A stretch of DNA of 64,000 bases from Tenacibaculum sp. 1_MG-2023 (lineage in GTDB: Bacteria > Bacteroidota > Bacteroidia > Flavobacteriales > Flavobacteriaceae). How positions within the stretch are numbered: position 1 is the stretch's first letter; every line of letters starts with the position of its first letter. The notes under the pieces were generated by a model that was given only the letters and a program-made list of their open reading frames with translations, was not told the origin of the DNA and ran no database searches. Positions 53,089 to 61,768 of the stretch are shown here, piece by piece. The DNA is taken from contig NZ_JAUORH010000015.1 of assembly GCF_030547425.1 (NCBI RefSeq), positions 1-64,000 on the forward strand, written 5' to 3'. Made by a program: the position numbers and the translations under genes.

Positions 53089-54408
53089 ATGGAGAATTAC
53101 TTGCCAAACCTCTTTTTTGCAATTATTTTAATTGCAGGTATAGGGTATTTTGTAATGAATGTTCGTAAGCTAATACGAAACATCAAATTAGGAAAAGACG
53201 TAGATAGAACAGACAGAAAACCTGAGCGATGGAAAAACATGGCGAAAATAGCTTTAGGACAATATAAAATGGTACGCCGTCCAGTTTCAGGTATTTTACA
53301 TATTGTTGTGTATGTTGGGTTTATCTTAATCAATATCGAAATGTTAGAAATTGTTATTGATGGACTATTTGGTACACACCGCGTTTTTCAACCAATTATA
53401 GGAAATGCTTTATACGGATTCCTAATTGGTAATTTTGAAGTGTTAGCGTTGTTGGTGTTTGTGGCAGTAACAATTTTTTGGTTCCGTAGAAATATTGAAA
53501 AAGTAAAACGTTTTTGGAATAAAGAAATGGAGGGCTGGCCTAAAAATGATGGTAATATCATTTTATACTTCGAAATGGTGTTAATGACCTTATTTTTAGT
53601 AATGAATGCAACAGATATTCCTTTTCAAGAAGCAGGAGTAGGAAATGTAGTATCACAGTTTATAGCGCCTTGGTTCGACGGATATTCGCCAGAAGCATTA
53701 CATACTATCGAAAAAACAGCTTGGTGGTTACATATTGTAGGAATTTTAATTTTCTTAAATTATTTATACTATTCTAAGCACTTGCATATCTTGTTAGCTT
53801 TTCCAAATACGTTTTTTGCAAGCTTAAAACCAAAAGGACAGTTTAACAACCTTGAAGCAGTAACAAAAGAAGTAAAAATGATGATGGATCCTGATGCTGA
53901 CCCGTATGCAATGCCTGAAGAAGGAGAGGACGAAGGAGAACCAGAGAAATTTGGAGCATCGGATGTAACCGATTTAAATTGGGTACAGTTGATGAATGCT
54001 TATACGTGTACTGAGTGTGGGCGTTGTACATCATCTTGTCCTGCAAACTTAACAGGAAAAGAATTGTCTCCACGTGCTATCATGATGAAAACACGTGATC
54101 GTTTAGAAGAAGTAGGAAAAAATATTGATGCTAATGGAGGAGAGTTTAAAGATGACGGTAAGCAGTTGTTAAACGATTATATTACTCCAGAAGAATTATG
54201 GGCATGTACAAGTTGTAATGCTTGTGTACAAGAATGTCCTATCGGTATCGATCCATTATCCATTATTATGGATATGCGTCGTTATTTAGTAATGGAAGAA
54301 TCAGCAGCTCCGCAAGAGTTAAATATGATGATGACCAATATTGAAAATAACGGAGCGCCATGGCAGTACAGTCAAATGGATAGATTAAACTGGAAAGACG
54401 AAGAATAA
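53089..54408 (+). CDS. Membrane iron-sulfur oxidoreductase subunit (two 4Fe-4S clusters)
   Basis: 439 residues. Four or five N-terminal membrane segments (about 8-245) have scattered His residues and resemble the cytochrome b-like subunit of nitrate reductase and heterodisulfide reductases. The cytoplasmic ferredoxin-type domain (about 295-400) carries CTECGRCTSSCPANLTG and CTSCNACVQECPIG, giving two CxxCxxCxxxC cluster motifs. It would pass electrons between the quinone pool and the CCG-domain partner encoded 71 bases downstream. The physiological donor is unknown. The family is often annotated only as (Fe-S)-binding protein. Confidence 0.9.
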   Translation: MENYLPNLFFAIILIAGIGYFVMNVRKLIRNIKLGKDVDRTDRKPERWKNMAKIALGQYKMVRRPVSGILHIVVYVGFILINIEMLEIVIDGLFGTHRVFQPIIGNALYGFLIGNFEVLALLVFVAVTIFWFRRNIEKVKRFWNKEMEGWPKNDGNIILYFEMVLMTLFLVMNATDIPFQEAGVGNVVSQFIAPWFDGYSPEALHTIEKTAWWLHIVGILIFLNYLYYSKHLHILLAFPNTFFASLKPKGQFNNLEAVTKEVKMMMDPDADPYAMPEEGEDEGEPEKFGASDVTDLNWVQLMNAYTCTECGRCTSSCPANLTGKELSPRAIMMKTRDRLEEVGKNIDANGGEFKDDGKQLLNDYITPEELWACTSCNACVQECPIGIDPLSIIMDMRRYLVMEESAAPQELNMMMTNIENNGAPWQYSQMDRLNWKDEE

Positions 54409-54479
54409 TTTTTTAATGACTAATTATGAACTACGAATAAGTAATAAATCGTAAGTTATAATTCAAAAAATCACAATTT

Positions 54480-55259
54480 ATGGTAGTACCAACAATGGCA
54501 GAAATGATGGCTCAAGGAAAACAACCAGAAGTGTTGTTTTGGGTAGGAGCTGCAGGAAGTTACGATGATAGAGTAAAAAAAATAACAAGAGCCTTCGTAA
54601 AAATATTACAACAAGCAGGAGTTGATTTTGCAGTATTAGGTACAGAAGAAAGCTCAACAGGAGATGCAGCAAAACGTGCAGGAAATGAGTTTTTATTCCA
54701 AATGCAGGCTGTTACTAATATAGAAGTTTTAAATGCTTACGAAGTAAAAACAATTGTTACGTGTGATCCGCATTCATTCAATACATTAAAAAATGAATAC
54801 CCTGGATTAGGAGGGAAGTATAAAGTGTATCATCATACACAATATATAAGCAAATTAATCAAAGAAGGACGTTTAACCATTGAAGACGAAAATTTAAACG
54901 GTAAGCGTTTAACATATCACGATCCATGTTATTTAGGACGTGCAAATGATGTGTACGAAAGTCCACGTGAATTAATTCGTCGTTTAGGGGTGAAAATGAC
55001 GGAAATGAAACGTCATAAATCAACGGCATTATGTTGTGGAGCAGGAGGAGCACAAATGTTTAAAGAACCTGAAAAAGGAGATAAAGATATTAATGTGTTA
55101 AGAACAGAAGATGCCTTAGAAACAAACCCACAAATTATAGCTACTGGATGTCCTTACTGTAATACAATGATGACTGATGGTGTAAAATTCAAAGAAAAAG
55201 AATCGCAAATACAAGTAAAAGATATTGCCGAGTTAATTGCGGAAGCTAATAACCTATAA
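54480..55259 (+). CDS. CCG-domain iron-sulfur protein (heterodisulfide reductase-like)
   Basis: 259 residues, soluble. It has Cys-rich CCG motifs: ITCDPHSFNTLKNEYPGL-type region (as VTCDPHSFNTLKNEYPG), TYHDPCYLGRANDVYESPRE, ALCCGAGGAQMFKE and ATGCPYCNTMM. Such domains bind a noncubane [4Fe-4S] cluster or zinc in HdrB, GlpC and LutA-like enzymes. It probably works with the membrane ferredoxin subunit upstream, so the two form a split version of a single-chain oxidoreductase. The electron donor is unknown. A strong terminator follows. Confidence 0.9.
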   Translation: MVVPTMAEMMAQGKQPEVLFWVGAAGSYDDRVKKITRAFVKILQQAGVDFAVLGTEESSTGDAAKRAGNEFLFQMQAVTNIEVLNAYEVKTIVTCDPHSFNTLKNEYPGLGGKYKVYHHTQYISKLIKEGRLTIEDENLNGKRLTYHDPCYLGRANDVYESPRELIRRLGVKMTEMKRHKSTALCCGAGGAQMFKEPEKGDKDINVLRTEDALETNPQIIATGCPYCNTMMTDGVKFKEKESQIQVKDIAELIAEANNL

Positions 55260-55282
55260 GTTAAATAAAATATTTAGTGGTA

Positions 55283-55317
55283 AAAAAGCGTGTTACATTT
55301 TGTAACACGCTTTTTTT
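55283..55317 (+). terminator. Intrinsic terminator after the iron-sulfur genes
   Basis: A 15-base-pair perfect stem (55283-55297 with 55301-55315, GCGTGTTACA core), a TTT loop and a T tail. Confidence 0.92.
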
Positions 55318-55361
55318 GGCATAAAAATTGAAAAAGATAAAGTCTAACTCAAAAAATAATT

Positions 55362-55811
55362 ATGATGAAAAAACTACTTTATTTAGTTGTGGCAACTTTA
55401 GTATTAAACTCTTGTACAAAAAACATAGAACCTTGGGAAAAAGAACCATTAAATCTCGATGTAAGGTTTGTAGTAGCAACTGAAGAACAACACAACTCCA
55501 TTTTAATAAAAGAAATAAATGATGGTTCTATTGGAGAAATAAGTTTTTATAGTAAAAGTGAAGGAAATGCTAATTTACCTTATGATAAAACTATAAATCA
55601 GGAGGTGAGCTATTATACAAAGGCTACTTTTTCTTATCAAGATAGAACAGTTTCAGAATCAATAGCAGAATATGAATCTTTTGTAACATATGATGTTACC
55701 TTAAAAATGTTTGTAGAGGGGGAGTTAAAAGTAGAGACTACTAAAGCAATAGCTAAACCAGATGATACAGCAAGTATTTCATTTGATTTTAAAGAATACT
55801 TTGAAGACTAA
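55362..55811 (+). CDS. Small lipoprotein of unknown function
   Basis: 149 residues from ATG 55362, or 148 from the next codon, also ATG. Lipobox LVLNSC gives a lipidated Cys at about 18. The mature part is strand-rich and shows EVSYYTKATFSYQDRTVSE, then SFVTYDVTLKMFV and a closing TASISFDFKEYF. The layout is similar to that of the next gene (55962-56352, frameshifted), so the two look like tandem paralogues. Surface or periplasmic location is expected; the function is unknown. Confidence 0.75.
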   Translation: MMKKLLYLVVATLVLNSCTKNIEPWEKEPLNLDVRFVVATEEQHNSILIKEINDGSIGEISFYSKSEGNANLPYDKTINQEVSYYTKATFSYQDRTVSESIAEYESFVTYDVTLKMFVEGELKVETTKAIAKPDDTASISFDFKEYFED

Positions 55812-55886
55812 TACTTTCCTTTAATTCTATCTCTAAATTTTTCTTAGAAAAAACAGATTTGATACCTATAAATATAAAGTGTTCTT

Positions 55887-55918
55887 AAAAGTGTATTACG
55901 AGAGTAGTACACTTTTTT
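55887..55918 (+). terminator. Intrinsic terminator between the two lipoprotein genes
   Basis: AAAAGTGTA/TACACTTTT stem (55887-55895 with 55908-55916), a 12-base loop and a T tail. Confidence 0.7.
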
Positions 55919-55926
55919 CTTTGTAG

Positions 55927-55934
55927 TAAGTTTG
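55927..55934 (+). promoter_or_regulatory. Bacteroidota -7 box for the frameshifted lipoprotein gene
   Basis: TAAGTTTG, 27 bases before ATG 55962. It supports that ATG as the intended start. Confidence 0.5.
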
Positions 55935-55961
55935 TGAAAAATAATTCAAAAAAATAAAAGA

Positions 55962-56352
55962 ATGAGATACCTTTTTATGTTTGGTTTTATTAACATCATG
56001 TGAGGATGCCGATTTTTCTCTTGACGGAAATAGAGCGGTTTCAACAATAATGTTTAATATTACAAGTAATAACAACAATGGAAAGATTAAAACTGTTTTT
56101 CTAGAATCAGGTTTCTTTAAGTATGATAACACTAGAACAACTAATGTTTTTCCTTACAAGAAATCTTATACAGATGAAATCAACTTTGCTGCAAACGTAG
56201 CTTTTGAATACGAAGATAAAGCTACAGATAATTTTAGTGTTTATACGATAACAATGGAAATCCTTAGAGATAACATTTTGGTGGACAAAAGAGAATATTT
56301 TATAGATAAACCTGGAACAAAAGTAGGTTTTAATGCTGTAGTAAATAAGTAA
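55962..56352 (+). pseudogene. Lipoprotein gene with a one-base frameshift in the signal peptide (possibly phase-variable)
   Basis: From ATG 55962 the frame runs 13 codons to TGA. The next frame is open from about 55966 to 56352. It holds CLVLLTSCEDADF followed by a strand-rich domain paralogous to the preceding lipoprotein. Removing one base of the five-T run at 55972-55976 would give MRYLLCLVLLTSCEDADF, a textbook lipoprotein signal with lipobox LLTSC. Every other part is intact (about 123 residues from the TTG at 55981). It is either a recent inactivating mutation, a slipped-strand switch, or a sequencing error. A TTG start would give a protein lacking most of the signal peptide. Confidence 0.7.
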
Positions 56353-56371
56353 ACTACTCATATACTTTAAG

Positions 56372-56401
56372 AAAAAAGGAAAGCTCAGCTTTCCTTTTTT
56401 T
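56372..56401 (+). terminator. Intrinsic terminator before menA
   Basis: GGAAAG/CTTTCC stem (56378-56383 with 56389-56394), a five-base loop, flanked by A and T runs. Confidence 0.85.
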
Positions 56402-56415
56402 ATGTCTAAAAAACT

Positions 56416-56423
56416 TATCTTTG
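56416..56423 (+). promoter_or_regulatory. Bacteroidota -7 box for menA
   Basis: TATCTTTG, 17 bases before ATG 56441. It lies inside the extension that a start at 56402 would create, so 56441 is the better start. Confidence 0.6.
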
Positions 56424-56440
56424 AAAATCATATTATTTCA

Positions 56441-57355
56441 ATGAAAAACTATATAAGAGCAGCACGTTTACGCACCTTACCGTTGTCCGTATCAGGCATT
56501 ATTGTTGGAGCATTTTTAGGATTTAATAGCGTATTGTATGCAGACAGTACGATAAACTTATTAGAATCTCCGATTTTTTGGTTAGCAATACTCACAACAA
56601 TCGGTTTTCAGGTATTATCTAATTTTGCGAATGATTATGGAGACGGTATAAAAGGAACTGACGATAATAGAGATGGAGAAGCACGCATGGTTTCGTCTGG
56701 AGTTATTACCCCAAGGCAAATGAAAAATGCGATGTTAGTAACTGGAATCATTACATTAGTTGTTGCACTGTTATTGATTTACGTATCCTTTGGAAAAGAT
56801 AACTTTTTATACTCCGTAATTTTCTTTGGACTAGGAATAGCTTCAATTGTTGCTGCTATAAAATATACCGTAGGAAAATCAGCTTATGGTTATAGCGGAT
56901 TTGGAGACATTTTCGTTTTTATTTTCTTTGGTTTGTTAGCAGTAGTTGGAACCTACTTTTTATACACTAAACAACTAAATTTTATTGTTTTCTTGCCAGC
57001 AATCACTGTTGGACTATTAAGTACTGCTGTATTAAATTTAAACAATATGCGAGATAGAGAAAACGATGCTAAATCAGGAAAAAACACACTAGTTGTAAAA
57101 ATGGGAGCAGAGTCAGGAAAATTGTATCATTACTTCCTTATTGTAGTGTCTTTTATAGTTGCACTATTGTATACGGTTATCAAGTTTCAATCACCATATC
57201 AATTTTTGTTTGTTATAGCTTATATCCCTTTAGTAAAACACGTAGTTTTTGTATATAAAAACAAAGAAGAAGCGTTGTTAGATGCTGAACTTAAAAAAGT
57301 AGCACTGAGTACCTTTTTATTTTCGATTTTATTTGGATTAGGTCAAATATTGTAA
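56441..57355 (+). CDS. menA: 1,4-dihydroxy-2-naphthoate polyprenyltransferase
   Basis: 304 residues from ATG 56441, at MKNYIRAARLRTLPLSVSG. An in-frame ATG at 56402 precedes the promoter box. About nine membrane segments are present. The prenyl-diphosphate Asp-rich motifs are NDYGDGIKGTDDNRDG (about 77-92) and LNNMRDRENDAKSGKNTLVV (about 205-224). The enzyme attaches the polyprenyl tail to dihydroxynaphthoate in menaquinone synthesis in the inner membrane. menC and menE lie downstream on the same strand, so the region is a menaquinone cluster with unrelated genes between. Confidence 0.96.
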   Translation: MKNYIRAARLRTLPLSVSGIIVGAFLGFNSVLYADSTINLLESPIFWLAILTTIGFQVLSNFANDYGDGIKGTDDNRDGEARMVSSGVITPRQMKNAMLVTGIITLVVALLLIYVSFGKDNFLYSVIFFGLGIASIVAAIKYTVGKSAYGYSGFGDIFVFIFFGLLAVVGTYFLYTKQLNFIVFLPAITVGLLSTAVLNLNNMRDRENDAKSGKNTLVVKMGAESGKLYHYFLIVVSFIVALLYTVIKFQSPYQFLFVIAYIPLVKHVVFVYKNKEEALLDAELKKVALSTFLFSILFGLGQIL

Positions 57356-57381
57356 TTTTATTAACCCAAAAAAAACAATTT

Positions 57382-58059
57382 ATGAAAATCACTTTTTACG
57401 GTCATGCATGTTTTGGTATTGAAATTAACGGAACGCACGTATTAATTGACCCTTTTATTACAGGAAACCCTCTAGCTTCAAATATAGATGTAGATCAAGT
57501 AAAAGCAGATTATATTTTACTTACACATGCGCATCAAGACCATGTGTTAGATGTAGAACGTATTGCAGAAAGAACAGACGCTATAATCGTTTCAAATTAT
57601 GAGATTGTAACATATTATGAAGTAAAAAAACTTAAAGGACACCCAGTAAATCATGGAGGTACTTATACTAATGATACCTTTTCAGCCAAATATGTAAACG
57701 CAATTCATACTTCTTCGTTTGCTGATGGAAGCTATGGAGGTCAACCCGGAGGATTCGTAATTACCGCAGGAGAAAAATCATTATACATATCAGGAGATAC
57801 AGCGGTAACAATGGATATGCAATTAATACCGATGTCAACCAATTTAACAGCCTCTATATTTCCAATAGGAGATAATTTTACAATGGGAGTTGATGACGCT
57901 ATTATAGCTAGTGACCTAGTAATTTGTGATAAGGTAATAGGATGTCATTTTAATACCTTTCCTCCAATAGAAATTAATATAGATGAAGCCAAAGAAAAAT
58001 TCAATCAAGCTAAAAAAGAATTGATGATTTTAGAAATTGGACAAACAATAACTATTTAA
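57382..58059 (+). CDS. Metal-dependent hydrolase, UPF0173 (MBL fold)
   Basis: 225 residues, the normal size. FYGHACFGIEINGTHVLIDP at the N-terminus and THAHQDHVLDVE (metal His residues, about 52-63) place it in the UPF0173 group of metallo-beta-lactamase-fold hydrolases. HTSSFADGSYGGQPGGFVI and SGDTAVTMDMQLI are also family-typical. The substrate is unknown. It lies 26 bases after menA in the same direction and may be co-transcribed. No signal peptide. Confidence 0.92.
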   Translation: MKITFYGHACFGIEINGTHVLIDPFITGNPLASNIDVDQVKADYILLTHAHQDHVLDVERIAERTDAIIVSNYEIVTYYEVKKLKGHPVNHGGTYTNDTFSAKYVNAIHTSSFADGSYGGQPGGFVITAGEKSLYISGDTAVTMDMQLIPMSTNLTASIFPIGDNFTMGVDDAIIASDLVICDKVIGCHFNTFPPIEINIDEAKEKFNQAKKELMILEIGQTITI

Positions 58060-58085
58060 GTAAACCTTTTATTTAGGTATTATAT

Positions 58086-58604
58086 ATGAAAGCAATCAAG
58101 ATAATTTTAGGAATTATAACAGTTTTAATTCTTGCATTTTTTTTAACAGGTTTAGTTATACAAGAAGTTGTATACACTAACGAAGTGAGTGTTGATAAAC
58201 CTGTAAACGAAGTGTTTGTTGATTTTCAAAATGTAGAGTTAATGAAACAATGGATGCCAGAAGTAAAATCACTAGAAACCTTAGAAGAAAAACCTAATAA
58301 AATAGGAAGTACTTATAAGGTGAAGATTGAAAATAAAGGGAGACTAATCACAATAACTCAGCAAGTTTTGGAATATGAAAATAATAAAAGATTTACTATA
58401 GGTTATGATGCAGAGAATATGCTAAAAACTGATGATTATGAGTTTATTTCAGAAGGAAATAAAACCAAGATACTACAAACTACTACTTGTACTAGTGATT
58501 CTTATGTAATGAGTTGCTTGTTTCCATATTTTAAAGGAGCACTAAAAAAAATGAGTCAACAATATTTAGATAATTTTAAAAAAGCTTCTGAAGCTCATAA
58601 TTAA
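58086..58604 (+). CDS. SRPBCC-family protein with N-terminal membrane anchor
   Basis: 172 residues. A hydrophobic N-terminal segment (IKIILGIITVLILAFFLTGL, about 4-23) looks like a membrane anchor or uncleaved signal. The rest has the START/polyketide-cyclase-like pattern: SVDKPVNEVFVDFQNVELMK, QWMPEVKSLETLEEKPNKIG, then QVLEYENNKRFTIGYD. Such folds bind hydrophobic ligands. A role with menaquinone or lipid is only suggested by its place between menA and menC. It ends 11 bases before menC. Confidence 0.82.
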   Translation: MKAIKIILGIITVLILAFFLTGLVIQEVVYTNEVSVDKPVNEVFVDFQNVELMKQWMPEVKSLETLEEKPNKIGSTYKVKIENKGRLITITQQVLEYENNKRFTIGYDAENMLKTDDYEFISEGNKTKILQTTTCTSDSYVMSCLFPYFKGALKKMSQQYLDNFKKASEAHN

Positions 58605-58615
58605 AAAACTTACAA

Positions 58616-59653
58616 TTGATAAAAGCTTACTACCATAAATACTTACTGAACTTTAAACAAGCCAGCGGAACTTCTCGTGGAGTTTTAAGAACCAAAGAAA
58701 CCTGGTTTTTAATTTTAGAAAAAGAAGGAAAGAAAGGCTTTGGAGAATGTGGTTTATTTCGCGGATTAAGTGCTGATGATAGACCTGATTATGAAGAGAA
58801 ATTACAGTGGGTGTGTAACAACATTAATTTTGGTTTAGAAAAATTGTTAATTGAACTCATTGAGTTCCCTTCGATACAATTTGGATTAGAACAAGCATTC
58901 TTATCCTTAGAAAGTAAAACACCATTTGAATTATTTCCATCAGATTTCACCAAAGGAAAACAGCAAATTTCCATAAACGGATTAATCTGGATGGGAGATA
59001 AAGCTTTTATGCAGCAGCAAATAAAAGATAAGTTGCAACAAGGTTTTACTACTATAAAGATGAAAATTGGAGCGATAGATTTTAATACAGAAATTGAATT
59101 ATTACAATCTATCCGAAAAGAATTTTCAGTAAAAGAAATAGAGTTACGAGTAGATGCCAATGGAGCATTTTTACCTAAAAACGCTTTAGAGAAATTACAA
59201 AGGCTATCTGAATTGGAATTACATTCTATTGAACAACCTATAAAGCAAGGACAATGGCAGGAAATGGCAAGTTTATGTGAAAAAACTCCATTACCAATAG
59301 CCTTAGATGAAGAGTTGATAGGAGTATTTTCTTTCGAAGAAAAAGAAAAATGTATTGCTACAATTCAACCAGAATACATTATTTTAAAACCTAGTTTGGT
59401 AGGAGGATTTAAAGGAAGTAGCGAATGGATTCAAATAGCATCTAACCATAACGCAGGTAATTGGATAACTAGTGCTTTAGAAAGTAATATAGGGTTAAAT
59501 GCAATCGCACAATGGACGTACACGTTAAACAATCCATTACCACAAGGGTTAGGAACAGGAAGTTTGTTTACCAATAATTTTGAAAGTCCGTTAGAAGTTT
59601 CAGACGGCAGTTTAGGATATAATGTTGATAGAAATTGGAACTTTAATATTTAA
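58616..59653 (+). CDS. menC: o-Succinylbenzoate synthase
   Basis: 345 residues from a TTG start at 58616. The translation MIKAYYHKYLLNFKQASGTS matches the usual MenC beginning and no ATG is available nearby. The enzyme dehydrates SHCHC to o-succinylbenzoate. Enolase-superfamily residues are visible: TIKMKIG (catalytic Lys, about 144-150), RVDANGAF (Asp metal ligand), SIEQP (Glu) and ALDEEL (Asp-Glu), with ILKPSLVGGF (second Lys) after them. It lies 11 bases after the SRPBCC gene and two bases before the CPBP protease gene. Confidence 0.94.
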   Translation: MIKAYYHKYLLNFKQASGTSRGVLRTKETWFLILEKEGKKGFGECGLFRGLSADDRPDYEEKLQWVCNNINFGLEKLLIELIEFPSIQFGLEQAFLSLESKTPFELFPSDFTKGKQQISINGLIWMGDKAFMQQQIKDKLQQGFTTIKMKIGAIDFNTEIELLQSIRKEFSVKEIELRVDANGAFLPKNALEKLQRLSELELHSIEQPIKQGQWQEMASLCEKTPLPIALDEELIGVFSFEEKEKCIATIQPEYIILKPSLVGGFKGSSEWIQIASNHNAGNWITSALESNIGLNAIAQWTYTLNNPLPQGLGTGSLFTNNFESPLEVSDGSLGYNVDRNWNFNI

Positions 59654-59655
59654 CA

Positions 59656-60600
59656 ATGAATTTTATACAACAAGCATATAAAGGGCAAAATCAGTGGTAC
59701 TTATACCTACTAGTTATTTTTATAGTTTTATTTGGATGGCAATTTATAGGTGTAATTCCTTTAGCTGTTACAGCGGTTTTACATTCTGAAAGTACAAATG
59801 AGTTTTTAAGAGCTTCGGATGATAGCTTTATGAGTTTAGGAATAAATAAGAACTTGTTTTTATTTATGATGGTTGCAATGTTTGCTTTTGGATTAGTTTC
59901 ATTGTTTTTAGGAGTAAAATACATTCATAAAAGGGCAATTAAAACAGTTATAACAAGCAGAGCAAAAATAGACTGGAGTCGTTTTTGGTTTGGTTTTTTT
60001 GTATGGGGAATACTATCTATAATAGTAGTGTCTTCTGATATTCTTTTATCTCCAGAAAATTATACTTGGAATTTTAAAGCTCTTCCTTTTTTCACTTTAG
60101 TAACAGTATCATTTTTGTTTTTACCGATTCAAACAAGTTTTGAAGAATTACTTTTCAGAGGATATTTTATGCAAGGATTAGGAACTTGGTTTAAAAACAA
60201 ATGGGTTCCATTAATAGTAACCTCAGTAGCTTTTGGATTACTACATGGAGCAAATCCAGAAGTAGAGAAGCTAGGATATATTTCAATGGTATTTTATATA
60301 GGAACAGGTTTCTTCTTTGGAATTACAACCTTAATGGATGAAGGAACAGAGTTAGCATTAGGTTTGCATGCTATTAACAATATTGTAGCAGCATTCTTAG
60401 TAACAACCGATTGGACTGTTTTTCAAACAGATGCTTTATTCGTAGACACTTCAGACCCTTCGGTAGGTATAGAAATGTTTTTGCCTGTATTTGTTTTGTA
60501 TCCTTTAATGTTGCTACTGTTTTCAAAAAAATATGGCTGGAGAAACTGGAAAGAAAAACTATTTGGTAACATAGAAAAACCAGTAATAACAACAAAATAG
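59656..60600 (+). CDS. CPBP family intramembrane metalloprotease
   Basis: 314 residues with about eight membrane segments. The Abi/CPBP motifs are FEELLFRGYFMQGLG (Glu-Glu and Arg, about 159-173), FGLLHGANPE (His) and LGLHAINNIVAAF (His and Asn). These proteases cleave membrane proteins or modify prenylated proteins; in Bacteroidota the substrates are unknown. It sits between menC (two bases) and menE (13 bases), so it is co-transcribed with menaquinone genes, but I see no evidence for a role in that pathway. Confidence 0.92.
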   Translation: MNFIQQAYKGQNQWYLYLLVIFIVLFGWQFIGVIPLAVTAVLHSESTNEFLRASDDSFMSLGINKNLFLFMMVAMFAFGLVSLFLGVKYIHKRAIKTVITSRAKIDWSRFWFGFFVWGILSIIVVSSDILLSPENYTWNFKALPFFTLVTVSFLFLPIQTSFEELLFRGYFMQGLGTWFKNKWVPLIVTSVAFGLLHGANPEVEKLGYISMVFYIGTGFFFGITTLMDEGTELALGLHAINNIVAAFLVTTDWTVFQTDALFVDTSDPSVGIEMFLPVFVLYPLMLLLFSKKYGWRNWKEKLFGNIEKPVITTK

Positions 60601-60613
60601 CACTCCAAACAAA

Positions 60614-61669
60614 GTGGGCAATCTAAACTTTCATAATAGTTTTCAGTTAAACGGAAAGTCTTTTTCTAATGAAGATGAATTATTGACTTTTTCGAAGACT
60701 ATAAACGATTCTGTATATCAATTTTTATCAGATTGGTTTAATACGGAAGATTTTGTAGTAGTGCAAACATCAGGTTCTACGGGAAAACCTAAACCAATTT
60801 CGTTAAAAAAAGAGTTTATGATAAACTCAGCAAAAGCTACAGGAGTTTTTTTTGACTTAGAAGAAAATACTACAGCTTTATTGTGTTTATCAACTGATTA
60901 TATTGCAGGAAAGATGATGCTAGTGCGTGCACTGACTTTAGGGTGGAGTATTGATGTGGTCGCCCTAACTTCTAAAGTTGAAATTATAAAAGAGTATGAT
61001 TTTTCCGCGATGGTACCTTTACAGTTAAGAAGCTCTTTGGCTAGTATACATAAAATAAAGAAGCTTATTGTAGGTGGAGGAGTTGTAGCAAATGATTTAA
61101 TTGAAGCCATTCAAGATAAATCAACCGAAATTTTTGCTACTTACGGAATGACAGAAACAATTACGCATATTGCCGTTAAAAAGTTAAACAATGTCATTTC
61201 TAATGATAGTGAGAAATCTCATTATAAAACATTACCAAACGTACAATTATCTCAAGACAATCGAAATTGTTTAATTATTGACGCGTCTAAAGTTTCTGAA
61301 GAAAAAGTTGTAACAAATGATGTAGTTCACTTGATTTCAAAAACAGAATTTGAATGGTTAGGGCGTTATGACAACGTGATTAATTCTGGAGGAGTTAAAC
61401 TACATCCAGAGAAAATAGAAGAGAAGCTATCGAAAGTTATTCCGAATCGTTTTTTTGTTACAGGTATCAATGATAAAAAGCTAGGAGAGAAGCTAGTTTT
61501 GATTGTAGAAGGAGAGAAAAATGACGTCATTTTGAACGAAGTGAGAAATTTATTGGGTCTTACTAAGTATGAAATTCCGAAAGTAGTTTATTTTGTGGAT
61601 AAATTTATAGAAACTGAAACAAAAAAAATCCAACGTAAAAAAACACTCACTAAAACTTTACCTCACTAA
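60614..61669 (+). CDS. menE: o-Succinylbenzoate-CoA ligase (short form)
   Basis: 351 residues from a GTG start at 60614. That is shorter than the 450 or so of Escherichia coli MenE, but Bacteroidota forms are often this size. It is an AMP-binding adenylate-forming enzyme with P-loop VVQTSGSTGKPKPISLKK (about 51-68), TYGMTETITHIAVKKL (about 175-190) and EWLGRYDNVINSGGVKLHPE. The closing IQRKKT contains the catalytic Lys. It activates o-succinylbenzoate with CoA, after MenC. It is the last of the menA-menC-menE cluster. Confidence 0.92.
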   Translation: MGNLNFHNSFQLNGKSFSNEDELLTFSKTINDSVYQFLSDWFNTEDFVVVQTSGSTGKPKPISLKKEFMINSAKATGVFFDLEENTTALLCLSTDYIAGKMMLVRALTLGWSIDVVALTSKVEIIKEYDFSAMVPLQLRSSLASIHKIKKLIVGGGVVANDLIEAIQDKSTEIFATYGMTETITHIAVKKLNNVISNDSEKSHYKTLPNVQLSQDNRNCLIIDASKVSEEKVVTNDVVHLISKTEFEWLGRYDNVINSGGVKLHPEKIEEKLSKVIPNRFFVTGINDKKLGEKLVLIVEGEKNDVILNEVRNLLGLTKYEIPKVVYFVDKFIETETKKIQRKKTLTKTLPH

Positions 61670-61768
61670 AAAGTATCGTTCACTTTTCTAATAAACTTGT
61701 TTACTCATTTAAGGTTTTATAAAAATATAGTGTTAGCTAGTTTTATATAAACTTTAAAACGAAAAACT

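Noticed and set aside
56402-56440. Extended menA start at ATG 56402
   Set aside because: It begins at the end of a terminator and upstream of the promoter box; MenA normally begins near MKNYIRAARLRTLPLS.
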